Source: Sphingobium sp. HWE2-09 (GTDB lineage Bacteria; Pseudomonadota; Alphaproteobacteria; Sphingomonadales; Sphingomonadaceae). Taken from it: DNA of 64,000 bases. Below the pieces are notes generated by a model that ran no database searches, had not been told where the DNA came from, and saw only the letters and a list, made by a program, of their open reading frames with translations. Positions 11,549-20,404 of the stretch are shown piece by piece. Numbering within the stretch: position 1 is the stretch's first letter; every line of letters begins with the position of its first letter. The DNA lies in NCBI RefSeq assembly GCF_035989265.1, contig NZ_JAYKZX010000001.1:885001-949000 (forward strand), written 5' to 3'. The position numbers were made by a program, and so were the translations under genes.

Positions 11549-12152
11549 TCAGGCCGAGAGCAGACCTAAGCGCGGCATGCGGTCGGGCCGACTTGAAGCC
11601 TTCACCGATGGCGTGGTGGCGATCATCATCACGATCATGGTGCTCGAGCTGAAAGTGCCGCAGGATGGAACGCTAGGTGCGCTGTCGGACAGCATGCCGA
11701 TCCTGCTCGCTTATGTCCTGTCTTTCATCAATGTCGGGCTCTATTGGAACAATCATCACCATCTGATGCAGGCGACCCAGCGGATCGACGGTCGCGTGCT
11801 GTGGGCGAACCTCTTCCTGCTGTTCTGGCTCTCGCTCGTACCCTTCGTCATCCGGTGGCTCGATGCCAGCGGCTTCTCGGCCATGGCGACAGCGTCCTAT
11901 GGCGTCGTGCTGGGGATGGCAGCGATCGGTTATGAGCTTACCGAGCGGTCGATCATCGCCTGCAATGGCCGTCAGTCTGCCATAGGGAGGGCCATCGGGC
12001 GCGATTGGAAAGGCAAGATCAGTCTTGCCCTTTACGCTGTCGCCGTGCCCGCCGCCTTCTTCGCCCGGCCGATGGCGATCATTCTTTATGTCGCGGTGCT
12101 GCTGTTTTGGCTCGCACCCGACCGCCGGATCGAGCGCGAATTGGAGGATTAG
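11541..12152 (+). CDS. TMEM175/DUF1211 family membrane protein
   Basis: This 203-residue protein has about six hydrophobic helices. It carries the family signature near the N terminus: RLEAFTDGVVAIIITIMVLE, the FSDGVxAI-like selectivity motif of TMEM175 potassium channels. Bacterial relatives form tetrameric potassium-permeable channels. The ATG overlaps the stop of the LysR gene (ATGTCTGA), so translation is probably coupled. Its 3' end overlaps the convergent DUF1275 gene by four bases. Confidence 0.85.
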   Translation: MSDQAESRPKRGMRSGRLEAFTDGVVAIIITIMVLELKVPQDGTLGALSDSMPILLAYVLSFINVGLYWNNHHHLMQATQRIDGRVLWANLFLLFWLSLVPFVIRWLDASGFSAMATASYGVVLGMAAIGYELTERSIIACNGRQSAIGRAIGRDWKGKISLALYAVAVPAAFFARPMAIILYVAVLLFWLAPDRRIERELED

Positions 12153-12844
12153 AGAGGCTTATTGGCGGCTGGGTGCAGCATGCAGGCTAGCGTTCCTGCG
12201 AAGATCAGCCCCCCGGCAAGGATGAGTGGAGCGACCAGCCCACCATGAGTGACGAGATAGGCACCGATGGCCGCACCAAGGAAGATGGCGGCCACACTAC
12301 CGATGCGGCGTGCCCAGTTCGGGTTGGATCCGCCAGCGACGCTTGAATTGGCGGCGAGGCCCGTAATCGTGAGCGTAAGGACCGTCGTGGTGAGGTCCGG
12401 CACTTTCAACTGGCGGATGGTTGCGTTGCGGAAGCCCATAGCGAGGCCGGTCAGCGTGATGATGATATAGACGCTTGCACCAGGCATCTGCATGGCCACA
12501 TCGAACCCAATGGCGACACCAGCTGCGATCCAGAGTAGACTGGCTTCGACCGAAGCGGCGATGAGCAGCCAGCGGCGAAGGGGCGAGCCCGCATGGCGCT
12601 TGCCGACGCGTCCGGCGATCAGCGCACCGACCATGAACGACGCAATGGCGAACATATAAGGCGCGATCCGGAATCCTGGTGCGCCGCTAGCGGCGAAACC
12701 GAGGAAGACGACATTGCCGGTCATATTCGCCGTGAACACCTTGCCAAGGCCCAGCACCGAGATGGCGTCGACCAGCCCGGTTGTGACCGAAAGAAGCAGG
12801 AGGAGCCAGGGGAGCAGCGATGTAACAGGCTTGTCGGCGGTCAT
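12149..12844 (-). CDS. DUF1275 (YoaK-like) membrane protein
   Basis: This 231-residue, six-helix membrane protein shows the DUF1275 hallmarks: TGLVDAISVLGLGKVFTANM near the start and GFRNATIRQLKVPDLTTTVLT in the middle. No biochemical function is established for the family. It is convergent with the TMEM175-like gene and lies about 100 bases after the end of the AlgE-like porin gene on the same strand. Membership of the large operon upstream is possible but not shown. Confidence 0.85.
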   Translation of the reverse strand: MTADKPVTSLLPWLLLLLSVTTGLVDAISVLGLGKVFTANMTGNVVFLGFAASGAPGFRIAPYMFAIASFMVGALIAGRVGKRHAGSPLRRWLLIAASVEASLLWIAAGVAIGFDVAMQMPGASVYIIITLTGLAMGFRNATIRQLKVPDLTTTVLTLTITGLAANSSVAGGSNPNWARRIGSVAAIFLGAAIGAYLVTHGGLVAPLILAGGLIFAGTLACMLHPAANKPL

Positions 12845-12948
12845 GACGGTCTCCGTGAATGTCTATGCCATATGGCCTAGCCGCAACCTCGACATGGGAG
12901 CAGTCGAATAACGTCGTCCTTGTCGTTCGATAAATTGGAAAGATTGGA

Positions 12949-14310
12949 TCAAAAGCGGAAGTTGCTTTCCAGGCCCAGCATCGTGATCGTTTTTGCAGGA
13001 CCGGTTTCCTGGATGAAGCCGCCCGGCGCAAAAGCGGACAATGACGCCGACAATTCCCACTCGGGCGTCGCCTGCCAAGCGATCGTCGCTTCGGCCTCCT
13101 TGCCGATAAAGCGTGCTTTGCTGCCTGTTGCTTCGCGGATCAGATTGGCGGGAATGTCGTAGACGCCGTCCGCTATGCTGTACCGCCAATAGGCCATTGC
13201 GGCGAGACTGAACGAAACACCCCCACCCAACGCACCGCTGACGCGCGGATTGACGCTGACGATGTTGGTCGGTCCGACAGGAGACAATTCGCCGAAATAT
13301 TTGCCCTTAGGGAAGAGCGCATTGAACGTGCCGAGTTTGCCGTCGCCCGCTTTGCTGTCGCCGCTGACGACATTGACCCGCAGGGTCGCGTCCGGAGCAA
13401 AGGGGAGCGTGGGAAAGCTGTGGCCGACCTCCGTGCCCAGCGTCCATGCCGAAATCCTCTGTCCTTCGAAATGGCCGAATTGCGCCACCCCCTCGACATT
13501 CCAGTGCCAGTCGCCACGCGCCCCGTGGAAGCGCAGGCCGATACTATGCCGCACTTCGCGCCCGGGCTGTCCGGCAAAGTGCGCAAGCCGATTGCGGTAG
13601 CCTAGATAGTAAATGTCCAGCTCCGGTAGCGTCGTATAGGCGCCCCACAGCGCTTTGGCGTCGGAGGTCGCGTCGTCGAAAATGCCGGGCCCCGGCTGGA
13701 CGGGCCGCATATTCAGCAAACTGATTTTAGCCTGGCCAATCGTGACGTCCGCCCGCGCGCCATCGAACGCGAGCGGAACGTTGGGGCCATAGCGCGTTCC
13801 GACCAGACGTTCGGTGCCGAGCGAGAGCATCTGGCGGCCGGCGCGCACCGTCACTGGACCAAGGTCGACCTCGCCGAACGCCTGAAGCAAGTCGAATCGC
13901 GTCTGATCTATGGGACTGGCGGACGGGGATACGCCGATCGCATAGGCCAAGACCGGCTGCACAAAAGCCCGAACCTTGCCAACATGCAGATCGGCATAGG
14001 GTAGAGCGCGCAGCCACAGATAGCTGTCGTCCGGTGCGTCGGACCCGCCCCAGAGATTGTTCTGATAATTCTCGTTGCGGACGCGCAGTTCGATGCCTGT
14101 GCTCAACCAACTGCCGTTCCCGAGCGAGATATGTTTGAGCGGGCCCGTCCAATGATGCGCGCGTTTTTCCGCATCGGCGAGATCGGACCAGTCCTCGTCA
14201 TAGCGCGTGATGCTGAGCGTGGGAGCCTGCCATGCCTCGCGCTGCTGGGCGCTGGCAGGTGCAGGGACGGCTCCCGCTAGCAGCCCGGCGGTGAGGAGAC
14301 TCCTAAGCAC
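12949..14310 (-). CDS. AlgE-like outer-membrane porin (alginate export family)
   Basis: This 453-residue protein has an Ala-rich signal peptide (about 1-21, ending ASAQ) and alternating strands typical of the alginate_exp barrel family, ending in the aromatic residue Phe (LESNFRF). In Pseudomonas AlgE exports alginate, but many members outside alginate operons are general substrate porins; no alginate genes are seen here. The start is GTG and overlaps the stop of the DoxX gene by eight bases, making it the last gene of a seven-gene operon. It may admit the substrate of the hydrolases encoded upstream. Confidence 0.82.
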   Translation of the reverse strand: MLRSLLTAGLLAGAVPAPASAQQREAWQAPTLSITRYDEDWSDLADAEKRAHHWTGPLKHISLGNGSWLSTGIELRVRNENYQNNLWGGSDAPDDSYLWLRALPYADLHVGKVRAFVQPVLAYAIGVSPSASPIDQTRFDLLQAFGEVDLGPVTVRAGRQMLSLGTERLVGTRYGPNVPLAFDGARADVTIGQAKISLLNMRPVQPGPGIFDDATSDAKALWGAYTTLPELDIYYLGYRNRLAHFAGQPGREVRHSIGLRFHGARGDWHWNVEGVAQFGHFEGQRISAWTLGTEVGHSFPTLPFAPDATLRVNVVSGDSKAGDGKLGTFNALFPKGKYFGELSPVGPTNIVSVNPRVSGALGGGVSFSLAAMAYWRYSIADGVYDIPANLIREATGSKARFIGKEAEATIAWQATPEWELSASLSAFAPGGFIQETGPAKTITMLGLESNFRF

Positions 14311-14731
14311 GTCGCCGTTCCCGCGCGGACACGAGCGCCACCAGTACGAAGCCGCCGATCAGCCCGATATGCTCGAAGAAAGCATTGGTCGCCATGAAGC
14401 GTTCCTGCCCGGTCGACATCGCCCAGAAGGCGTTGGCGGTGAAGGCGGCCAGCAGCGTGAAGACGCCCAGCATGCCTGCACCCAGCCAGACGAAGCGGCC
14501 GGTCAGGATCAGGATCGGCCCGACCACCTCCACGCCGATGGTCAGCGCCGCCCAGACAGCGGGCGGGCTCATGCCGAAATGGGCCTGTTCGGCGACCGCC
14601 GCTGGCCAGTCAGTCGCTTTGACGATGCCACCCAGCAAATAGGCGCTGACTAGCGCGAGACGTGCCAGGAACCATGTGAAGCGCCAGTTAAGGATCGCGT
14701 CGACGAAGCGGGGTTCATCCGCGTCGGTCAC
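14303..14731 (-). CDS. DoxX family membrane protein
   Basis: This 142-residue protein has four hydrophobic helices and the DoxX-like features LARLALVSAYLLGGIVKATDW and FMATNAFFEHIGLIGGF. DoxX proteins are small quinone-linked or chaperone-like membrane proteins with poorly known roles. The GTG start overlaps the stop of the upstream VOC gene (GTGA), so it is translated from the same message. Confidence 0.8.
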   Translation of the reverse strand: MTDADEPRFVDAILNWRFTWFLARLALVSAYLLGGIVKATDWPAAVAEQAHFGMSPPAVWAALTIGVEVVGPILILTGRFVWLGAGMLGVFTLLAAFTANAFWAMSTGQERFMATNAFFEHIGLIGGFVLVALVSARERRRA

Positions 14732-15636
14732 GGCTTCACCGGCGCATGAAGTTCGGCGATGTAGCCGCCGGGGAAGCGGACGATCGCGGCCTGGCGATCG
14801 CCCTCCGAATGCGCGGGCACGATCGTCTCCACGCCTGCTGCCGTCGCCCTGGCGAGGGTCACGGGCAGATCGCCGACCTCATATCCGGTCATGTCGCGAC
14901 CATAGGGCCAGGGAAGCTGACCGTCGGACACGATGACGCTCATCTTGCCATAGCCCGACGTCATGCGGATGCGACGGTAGCTTTTGCCCGGCTGGCCGAT
15001 TTCCGCGCCCGGCGCCGCCTTGTCGTCGGAGGTGACCGTCGCATGGGCAAAGCCGCGCCATTGCTTCACGAACTGTTCGGCGGCATCGGTAGTCAGGTAA
15101 ATGCGGTTCTCCGGCACCGTACCGAGCGCGGAATAATTGGGCTTCGTTTTGTGCCAATAGAGCTGCATGTTCACGCCACCTGCCCATTGCACCACCACGT
15201 CGCGGCCGATGGGATCGGGAAAGCTGGTGATGAGGCGCGTTGCGCCATGCCGCATCGCGGACGCGACCGCCGCGTCGAGGTCGGTCACAAGATAGCCCGT
15301 GCGTTCGGCACCGAACGGGACGGGGATCGGGGTGAGGAAGCCAAAGACGGAAACAGTGCCGACGGGGGTCAGCGCGAGCTGCGACTTCGTCTTGCTGTCC
15401 GTCGGCGTGACCTGGAACACGCCCTGCTTGCTCGCGCTGCCGCCAAAGGTGGCTGTGAAGCTCGCAACGAAGCGGTCGAAATCTTCCGGCGCGACATAGA
15501 CATGGGTGGTGTCATATTGCGGGCCGACAGAAAAATCACTGGCCGGATTTTGCGCGGGTGCCCTGGCCTCCGCAGGCGCGTCGACAGGGCTGATGGCGAC
15601 CAGAGCGGTCGCCATCAGGAGGGCAATGCAGTTCAT
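14728..15636 (-). CDS. Exported VOC/glyoxalase-fold protein
   Basis: This 302-residue protein begins with a signal peptide (about 1-24) and then shows two glyoxalase/VOC-like repeats. The first opens DTTHVYVAPEDFDRFVASF near 43; the second ends with IVRFPGGYIAELHAP, the usual strand carrying the last metal ligand (Glu). VOC enzymes bind a divalent metal and act as lyases, isomerases or dioxygenases; an exported one is less usual. The gene lies 159 bases after the amidohydrolase gene and overlaps DoxX. Specific activity is unknown. Confidence 0.78.
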   Translation of the reverse strand: MNCIALLMATALVAISPVDAPAEARAPAQNPASDFSVGPQYDTTHVYVAPEDFDRFVASFTATFGGSASKQGVFQVTPTDSKTKSQLALTPVGTVSVFGFLTPIPVPFGAERTGYLVTDLDAAVASAMRHGATRLITSFPDPIGRDVVVQWAGGVNMQLYWHKTKPNYSALGTVPENRIYLTTDAAEQFVKQWRGFAHATVTSDDKAAPGAEIGQPGKSYRRIRMTSGYGKMSVIVSDGQLPWPYGRDMTGYEVGDLPVTLARATAAGVETIVPAHSEGDRQAAIVRFPGGYIAELHAPVKP

Positions 15637-15795
15637 GTCAGTATCTCCGTAGAATGTTGCTCGGCTTCCGATGAGGTCGCAAGCCTGTTCTACGCAGTCA
15701 CGCCCATAGGAACGATCCGAATAAAATCAGAGGGCGCGTTCCAGATTGTCGAACACAAGTCGAGCGCCCCTCTTGCTGGAGGGTATCTCTTCGGA

Positions 15796-17724
15796 TCAAA
15801 CAGCCCAGCAGCCGCAGCCCATGACGCCCCAGAAACTCTGGACGTCGGCAGCGGGTACGTTGGCGCCAAGCGCCGCTGCATGGTCATGGCCATGGACATT
15901 GCAGGAGGAGACGCAGCCGCACGCCGATGCCATCTTCTTGGCCGTTTCGTGCCCACGCCAATGACCGCCGAAAGTAGCGACCGGCGACCAGTCTGGCATC
16001 GCCTTGGGTGCCTCGGGCGCGAGCGGACCGAAGCTGCCCTCGCCATAGACGATCTTGCCGCCCAATATGGTCAGCACCGATCGAAGATGCGCGATCTCGC
16101 TTTCCGCCACGCTGAAATAATCATCCGACAGCAGCGCCAGGTCCGCCAGTTGCCCGGCCTTGATCTGTCCCTTCTTACCGACCTCATTCGAGAACCATGT
16201 GTTCTTCTCAGTCCACAGCCGCAGTGCGGTTTCTCGGTCTAGCCTGTTCCGCACCGGATAGAGCGTCAGACCACCCACGGTCTTCGACGTCACGAGCCAA
16301 CTGAGCGACACCCAGGGATTGTAGCTGGCGACGCGGGTGGCGTCAGTGCCGGCGCCGACGGGAATGCCCGCCGCCATCATCTTGCTTATCGGCGGGGTCG
16401 CTTCGGCGGCCTTCGCGCCATAGCGCTCGACGAAATATTCGCCCTGGAAGGCCATGCGATGCTGGACCGCAATGCCGCCGCCCAAGGCCGCGATCCGGTC
16501 GATATTGCGATCGCTGATCGTCTCGGCATGGTCGAAGAACCAGTTGAGGCCCTTGAGCGGAATATCCTTATTCACCTTCTCGAACACGTCGAGCGCGCGG
16601 CTGATCGTCTGATCATAGGTCGCGTGCAGGCGCCAGGGCCAGCGGCGTTCTGCGAGCAGACGGATGACCGGTTCCAAGTCGCCTTCCATCTCCGGCACCA
16701 TGTCAGGGCGCGCGACGCGGAAATCCTCGAAATCTGCAGCCGAATAGACCAGCATCTCGCCCGCACCATTGTGACGATAGCTGTCATCGCCGTCGCCCGG
16801 CTTGATCTGCGTCGACCAGCTGGCGAAATCCTTTAGCTCTTCCTTCGGTTTCTGGGTGAAGAGGTTGTAAGCGATGCGCAGCGTCAGCTCGCCATCCTTG
16901 TGCAGCTTGTCGATGACCTCATAATCGTCAGGATAGTTTTGCGAGCCGCCGCCAGCATCGATCACGCTGGTGACGCCTAGCGAGTTCAGTTCACGCATGA
17001 AGTGCCTGGTGGAGTTGAGCTGATAGTCCTGCGGCAGCTTCGGTCCCTTGGCGAGCGTCGAATAGAGTATCGTTGCGTTCGGTTGGGCCAGTAGCAGGCC
17101 CGTGGGATTGCCCTGCGCATCGCGGACGATCTCACCGCCCGGCGGGTTCGGCGTATCTTTCGTATAGCCTACCGCCCTCAGTGCGGCTGCGTTGAGAAGG
17201 GCGCGGTCGTAAAGGTGGAGGATGAAGACGGGCGTGTCGGGGGCGGCGGCGTTGATCTCGGCGATGGTGGGCAGGCGCTTCTCGGCGAACTGATGCTCGG
17301 TGAAGCCGCCGACGACGCGCACCCATTGTGGCGGCGGGGTATTCTCGGCCTGCTTCTTCAGCATGGCCATGGCATCGGCCAGTGTCGGAACGCCCTCCCA
17401 ACGCAGCTCCATATTATAGTTGAGGCCGCCGCGAATGACATGGATGTGGCTGTCGATCAGGCCGGGGATCAGGCGGCGGCCGCCAGCATCCACGACACGG
17501 GCGTTCGGCGCGGCGGCGGCGCGCACTTCCTGCTCGGTGCCGACGGCGAGGAACTTGCCGTTACGGATCGCCACTGCCTGTGCCTGCGGGTTTTCCCGGT
17601 CCAGCGTCGTGACCTTGGCATTGGTGAGGATGAGATCGGTCTGGGTCATGGCGAAACTTTCCATAGGTGCAGTCAGGGCGGTTGTGGCGGCGGCGCTGCC
17701 GAGCAGCTGGCGGCGGGTCATCAT
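15796..17724 (-). CDS. Tat-exported amidohydrolase, YtcJ-like
   Basis: This 642-residue metal-dependent hydrolase starts with a twin-arginine signal (MTRRQLLGSAAATTAL). It continues as an amidohydrolase of the YtcJ/AepA group with the metal motif GLIDSHIHVIRGG near residue 90, a late GAGTDATR metal Asp, and QLADLALLSDDYF in the closing beta-sandwich. The C-terminal 45 residues form a Cys/His-rich tail (CGCVSSC, HGHDH, and CGC near the end) that could bind metal. XapX is encoded immediately upstream with a four-base overlap. The substrate is unknown; the family hydrolyses amides and formamides. Confidence 0.88.
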   Translation of the reverse strand: MMTRRQLLGSAAATTALTAPMESFAMTQTDLILTNAKVTTLDRENPQAQAVAIRNGKFLAVGTEQEVRAAAAPNARVVDAGGRRLIPGLIDSHIHVIRGGLNYNMELRWEGVPTLADAMAMLKKQAENTPPPQWVRVVGGFTEHQFAEKRLPTIAEINAAAPDTPVFILHLYDRALLNAAALRAVGYTKDTPNPPGGEIVRDAQGNPTGLLLAQPNATILYSTLAKGPKLPQDYQLNSTRHFMRELNSLGVTSVIDAGGGSQNYPDDYEVIDKLHKDGELTLRIAYNLFTQKPKEELKDFASWSTQIKPGDGDDSYRHNGAGEMLVYSAADFEDFRVARPDMVPEMEGDLEPVIRLLAERRWPWRLHATYDQTISRALDVFEKVNKDIPLKGLNWFFDHAETISDRNIDRIAALGGGIAVQHRMAFQGEYFVERYGAKAAEATPPISKMMAAGIPVGAGTDATRVASYNPWVSLSWLVTSKTVGGLTLYPVRNRLDRETALRLWTEKNTWFSNEVGKKGQIKAGQLADLALLSDDYFSVAESEIAHLRSVLTILGGKIVYGEGSFGPLAPEAPKAMPDWSPVATFGGHWRGHETAKKMASACGCVSSCNVHGHDHAAALGANVPAADVQSFWGVMGCGCWAV

Positions 17725-17969
17725 GTGTCGCGCTTTCCATGGGTCGGCAGCTCGCCCAGCACATGATGGACGCAGTCCTGGCGGACGAAGCGGGCCAGTT
17801 CCGGCAGACTGGCGACCCGCTTGACGACCGGGATCAACTGTTCTCCGAGCAGTATACCCGCCAGCCCGACAAGGGCTATTACCGGCGGCGCAGGAGAACG
17901 GACGCCCATCAGGCTGTAGACGATGCCGACGATCAGGCCGGCGCCGAGGGAGAGAATGTAGGCTTTCAT
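17721..17969 (-). CDS. XapX domain small membrane protein
   Basis: This 82-residue protein has two hydrophobic helices and the XapX (DUF1427) pattern: LSLGAGLIVGIVYSLMGVRSPAPP, then a second helix ending GEQLIP. The extra C-terminal 30 residues are basic. The function of the family is unknown. Its stop overlaps the start of the amidohydrolase gene, and it lies 25 bases after the alpha/beta hydrolase gene. Confidence 0.82.
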   Translation of the reverse strand: MKAYILSLGAGLIVGIVYSLMGVRSPAPPVIALVGLAGILLGEQLIPVVKRVASLPELARFVRQDCVHHVLGELPTHGKRDT

Positions 17970-17994
17970 GTCCGTTCTCCGGCGTGATGTGGGT

Positions 17995-18834
17995 TCAGGA
18001 CTGGATGAAGGCGAGAATGTCGGCGTTCAGCACGTCGGCGTTTACGGTCAGCATACCGTGCGAATAGCCCTCGTAGATCTTGGACGTCGCGTTCGGCAAC
18101 AGTTGCGCCTGCATTACTGCGGCATTCTTATAAGGCACGACCTGATCGTCATCGCCCTGCAGAACCAGCGTGGGCACGGTGATGGCCTTGAGGTCCTCGG
18201 TCTGGTCGGTTTCCGAAAAGGCCTTGATCCCCTCATAATGGGCAAGCGCGCTGCCCATCATGCCCTGGCGCCACCAATTGTTGATCACGCCGGGCAGAGC
18301 CGTCGCGCCGGGGCGGTTGAAGCCGTAGAAGGGACCGGTGGGGAAATCGCGGAACATCTGCGCACGGTTTGCCGCCAGTGCCGCGCGGATACCGTCGAAC
18401 ACCTCCATCGGCAGCCCGTGGGGATTGGCATCTGTCTGCGCCATCAGAGGCGGCACCGAACTGACGAGCACCGCCTTGGCGACGCGGCCCTGAGGCTGGC
18501 CAAATCGAGCGACATAGCGCGCCACTTCGCCGCCGCCGGTGGAGTGACCGATATGAATGGCGTTCTTAAGGTCGAGATGCGCGACGACGGCAGCGGCGTC
18601 AGCGGCATAATGATCCATGTCGTGGCCGAAATCGACCTGGGCGGAGCGGCCATGGCCGCGACGGTCATGGGCGACGACGCGATAGCCCTTCGACAGGAAG
18701 AACAGCATTTGCGCATCCCAGTCGTCCGATGAGAGCGGCCATCCATGGTGGAACATGATGGGCTGGGCGTCCTTGGCTCCCCAGTCCTTGTAGAAGATGT
18801 CGACGCCGTCCGTGGTGGTGATGAAGTTGCTCAT
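17995..18834 (-). CDS. Alpha/beta hydrolase, non-heme chloroperoxidase type
   Basis: This 279-residue alpha/beta-fold hydrolase is of the cofactor-free haloperoxidase/esterase group. The nucleophile elbow is GHSTGG with Ser98, the acid lies in GDDDQVVP near 228-230, and His259 is in GYSHGM. The HHGWPLSSDDWD motif near residue 29 forms the oxyanion region. Such enzymes are usually esterases or perhydrolases; true halogenation is a side activity. It is the second gene of the operon, with 60 bases between it and the isochorismatase-like gene. Confidence 0.9.
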   Translation of the reverse strand: MSNFITTTDGVDIFYKDWGAKDAQPIMFHHGWPLSSDDWDAQMLFFLSKGYRVVAHDRRGHGRSAQVDFGHDMDHYAADAAAVVAHLDLKNAIHIGHSTGGGEVARYVARFGQPQGRVAKAVLVSSVPPLMAQTDANPHGLPMEVFDGIRAALAANRAQMFRDFPTGPFYGFNRPGATALPGVINNWWRQGMMGSALAHYEGIKAFSETDQTEDLKAITVPTLVLQGDDDQVVPYKNAAVMQAQLLPNATSKIYEGYSHGMLTVNADVLNADILAFIQS

Positions 18835-18894
18835 GGGGAAATCCTTGGCACGATGGGGAGAAGCGGCCGGGGGATGCCCGGCCGCTGGGCTGGA

Positions 18895-19551
18895 TCAATG
18901 CGCCTCGGAGGCGTTGAACATCGTCTTGGCGTAGGTTATGCCGAGGCCATAGGCACCGCCCCACTTCTTCGCGAAGCCGGTGGTCATGTCGTAGGTTTCG
19001 GTCCGCGCCCAGTCGCGCTGCAGTTCGAGCAGATACTGGAGCGAGGTCATCGGCTTGGCGCCCAGCTGGATCATCCGCTCGACGGCGCGCTCATGGGCTT
19101 CTTCGGAGATGTCGCCGCAGGCGTCTGAGATGAAATAGACGTCGAACCCCTGGTCGATCGCGGAGGCGACGGGGCCGACGATGCAGACCGAGGTCCACAG
19201 CCCCGCGAAAATGATGCGCTCCTTGCCAATGCGGTTGACCTCGTCGATGACGGCAGCGTCTTCCCAAGTATTCATCGATGTGCGGTCGAGCAGCGGCTGA
19301 TGCGGGAAGGCGTCGGTGATCTCGGTGAACATCGGCCCGGAGAAGCTGTCGACGGCGACCGTGGTCAGGATGGTGGAGACGTTGAAACCGGCGGCGGCGT
19401 TGGCGACCAGAGCAGCATTATTGCGCAAAAGCTCGGTCGAAATCGACTTGGTGGCGAAGGCCATCTGCGACTGGAAGTCGATCATTACGAGGGTGTGATC
19501 GGTCGGCGTGATCAGGGATTTGCCGGGGGTCGGGGTCGCTTTGATGGTCAT
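18895..19551 (-). CDS. Isochorismatase-like (YcaC-type) cysteine hydrolase
   Basis: This 218-residue protein has the isochorismatase fold: LVMIDFQSQM carries the catalytic Asp25 and LWTSVCIVG the nucleophile Cys123. It resembles the YcaC group of hydrolases, whose natural substrates are unknown. The start at 19551 has GGAGA upstream; a slightly longer version from 19578 is less likely. It is the first gene of the minus-strand operon that runs down to about 12949. Confidence 0.88.
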   Translation of the reverse strand: MTIKATPTPGKSLITPTDHTLVMIDFQSQMAFATKSISTELLRNNAALVANAAAGFNVSTILTTVAVDSFSGPMFTEITDAFPHQPLLDRTSMNTWEDAAVIDEVNRIGKERIIFAGLWTSVCIVGPVASAIDQGFDVYFISDACGDISEEAHERAVERMIQLGAKPMTSLQYLLELQRDWARTETYDMTTGFAKKWGGAYGLGITYAKTMFNASEAH

Positions 19552-19654
19552 GTCGGTCTCCAATCGAATTTCGTACACTCGGATCGTCCCGGTGTGATTG
19601 AAGATCTAGCGGGATAGAGTTTTGCTGCGCAGTCTGATAAAGCTTAGCCCATTG

Positions 19655-19669
19655 TTCGATTAAATCGAA
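19655..19669. promoter_or_regulatory. 15-bp perfect palindrome upstream of the hydrolase operon
   Basis: TTCGATTAAATCGAA is a perfect palindrome about 105 bases upstream of the isochorismatase-like gene, and it has the T-N11-A shape of LysR-type sites. It is a plausible operator for the seven-gene operon. The LysR gene at 10619 is the nearest candidate regulator, but the link is only inferred. Confidence 0.45.
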
Positions 19670-20165
19670 TGATGGACGTGGACGAAAGCCCGGTTCTCCC
19701 GTTTGCTGGATCTTTGAGCCGAGCTGTGGACTGTGTAGCTTGCAGATCCCTACTGAACCAAATCCCATTCGCCGCTGGCGCTTCGGTGCCGAAGCCCGGG
19801 CAGTTGAAAAGGCCAGTTTCACCACCGCGATTTTTGCTGCGTCGAGATGTTCGGCAGTGTGATTATTTCAATGGGGTTCGCGAGGTCTGAGCAATCTGGA
19901 ACGACGGCTCCTATCAATTGCAGACGTAGCCGACCCTGCCGACGAATGACCGGGTGTGGTCGGCTACCGCCGAAGCCGAACGCCGCGTCGTGGGACCTAG
20001 CTGCCGTTCTAGAGGCCAGCTTATAATGGCGGATTTCAGCCAAACACCGGACGTCCTAATGGACAGCAAATAGCGGCGAGGAGCGGGGAGGACGGGCCGG
20101 GTGCAGACGTGCGGGTTTTGGAGCCGAGCAGCGACTTGCGGGCACTAGTTAGGATACTGTCCCCG
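19670..20165. other. Intergenic stretch without a recognised gene
   Basis: The 500 bases between the hydrolase operon and the IS5 fragment contain only short unconvincing frames. This marks the left border of a more A+T-rich accessory segment full of mobile-element debris. Confidence 0.45.
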
Positions 20166-20291
20166 GAATTTGGCTGGATGATCCGATGGCACGGATTGGT
20201 CCAGGACTATGAGAAGCGGATAGACGTCTCGTGCGCCATTATCCTCGTAGCCATGGCCGGCAATCTCATACGCGGAAATGCTCATTCCTGA
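20166..20291 (+). pseudogene. IS5-family transposase C-terminal fragment
   Basis: The translation FGWMIRWHGLVQDYEKRIDV followed by SCAIILVAMAGNLIRGNAHS matches, by eye, the conserved C-terminal end of IS5-type transposases (usual form FGWMIRWRRLVRDYEKRIDVS). Only about 40 residues remain and nothing of the DDE core is present, so it is a relic. It lies at the left edge of the accessory segment. Confidence 0.65.
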
Positions 20292-20404
20292 TTTAACAAA
20301 CGGACTTTTAGATGCCATTAGTTTTTCTTGCATTGTCATTGAGAATGCGCACTGATTATGCAGATTGGCAGGAGCCAGTTCGAATATAATAGGGGTGCTT
20401 TTCC

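Noticed and set aside
14746-16242. A 498-codon open frame on the plus strand
   Set aside because: It is antisense to the VOC and amidohydrolase genes and has low-complexity composition.
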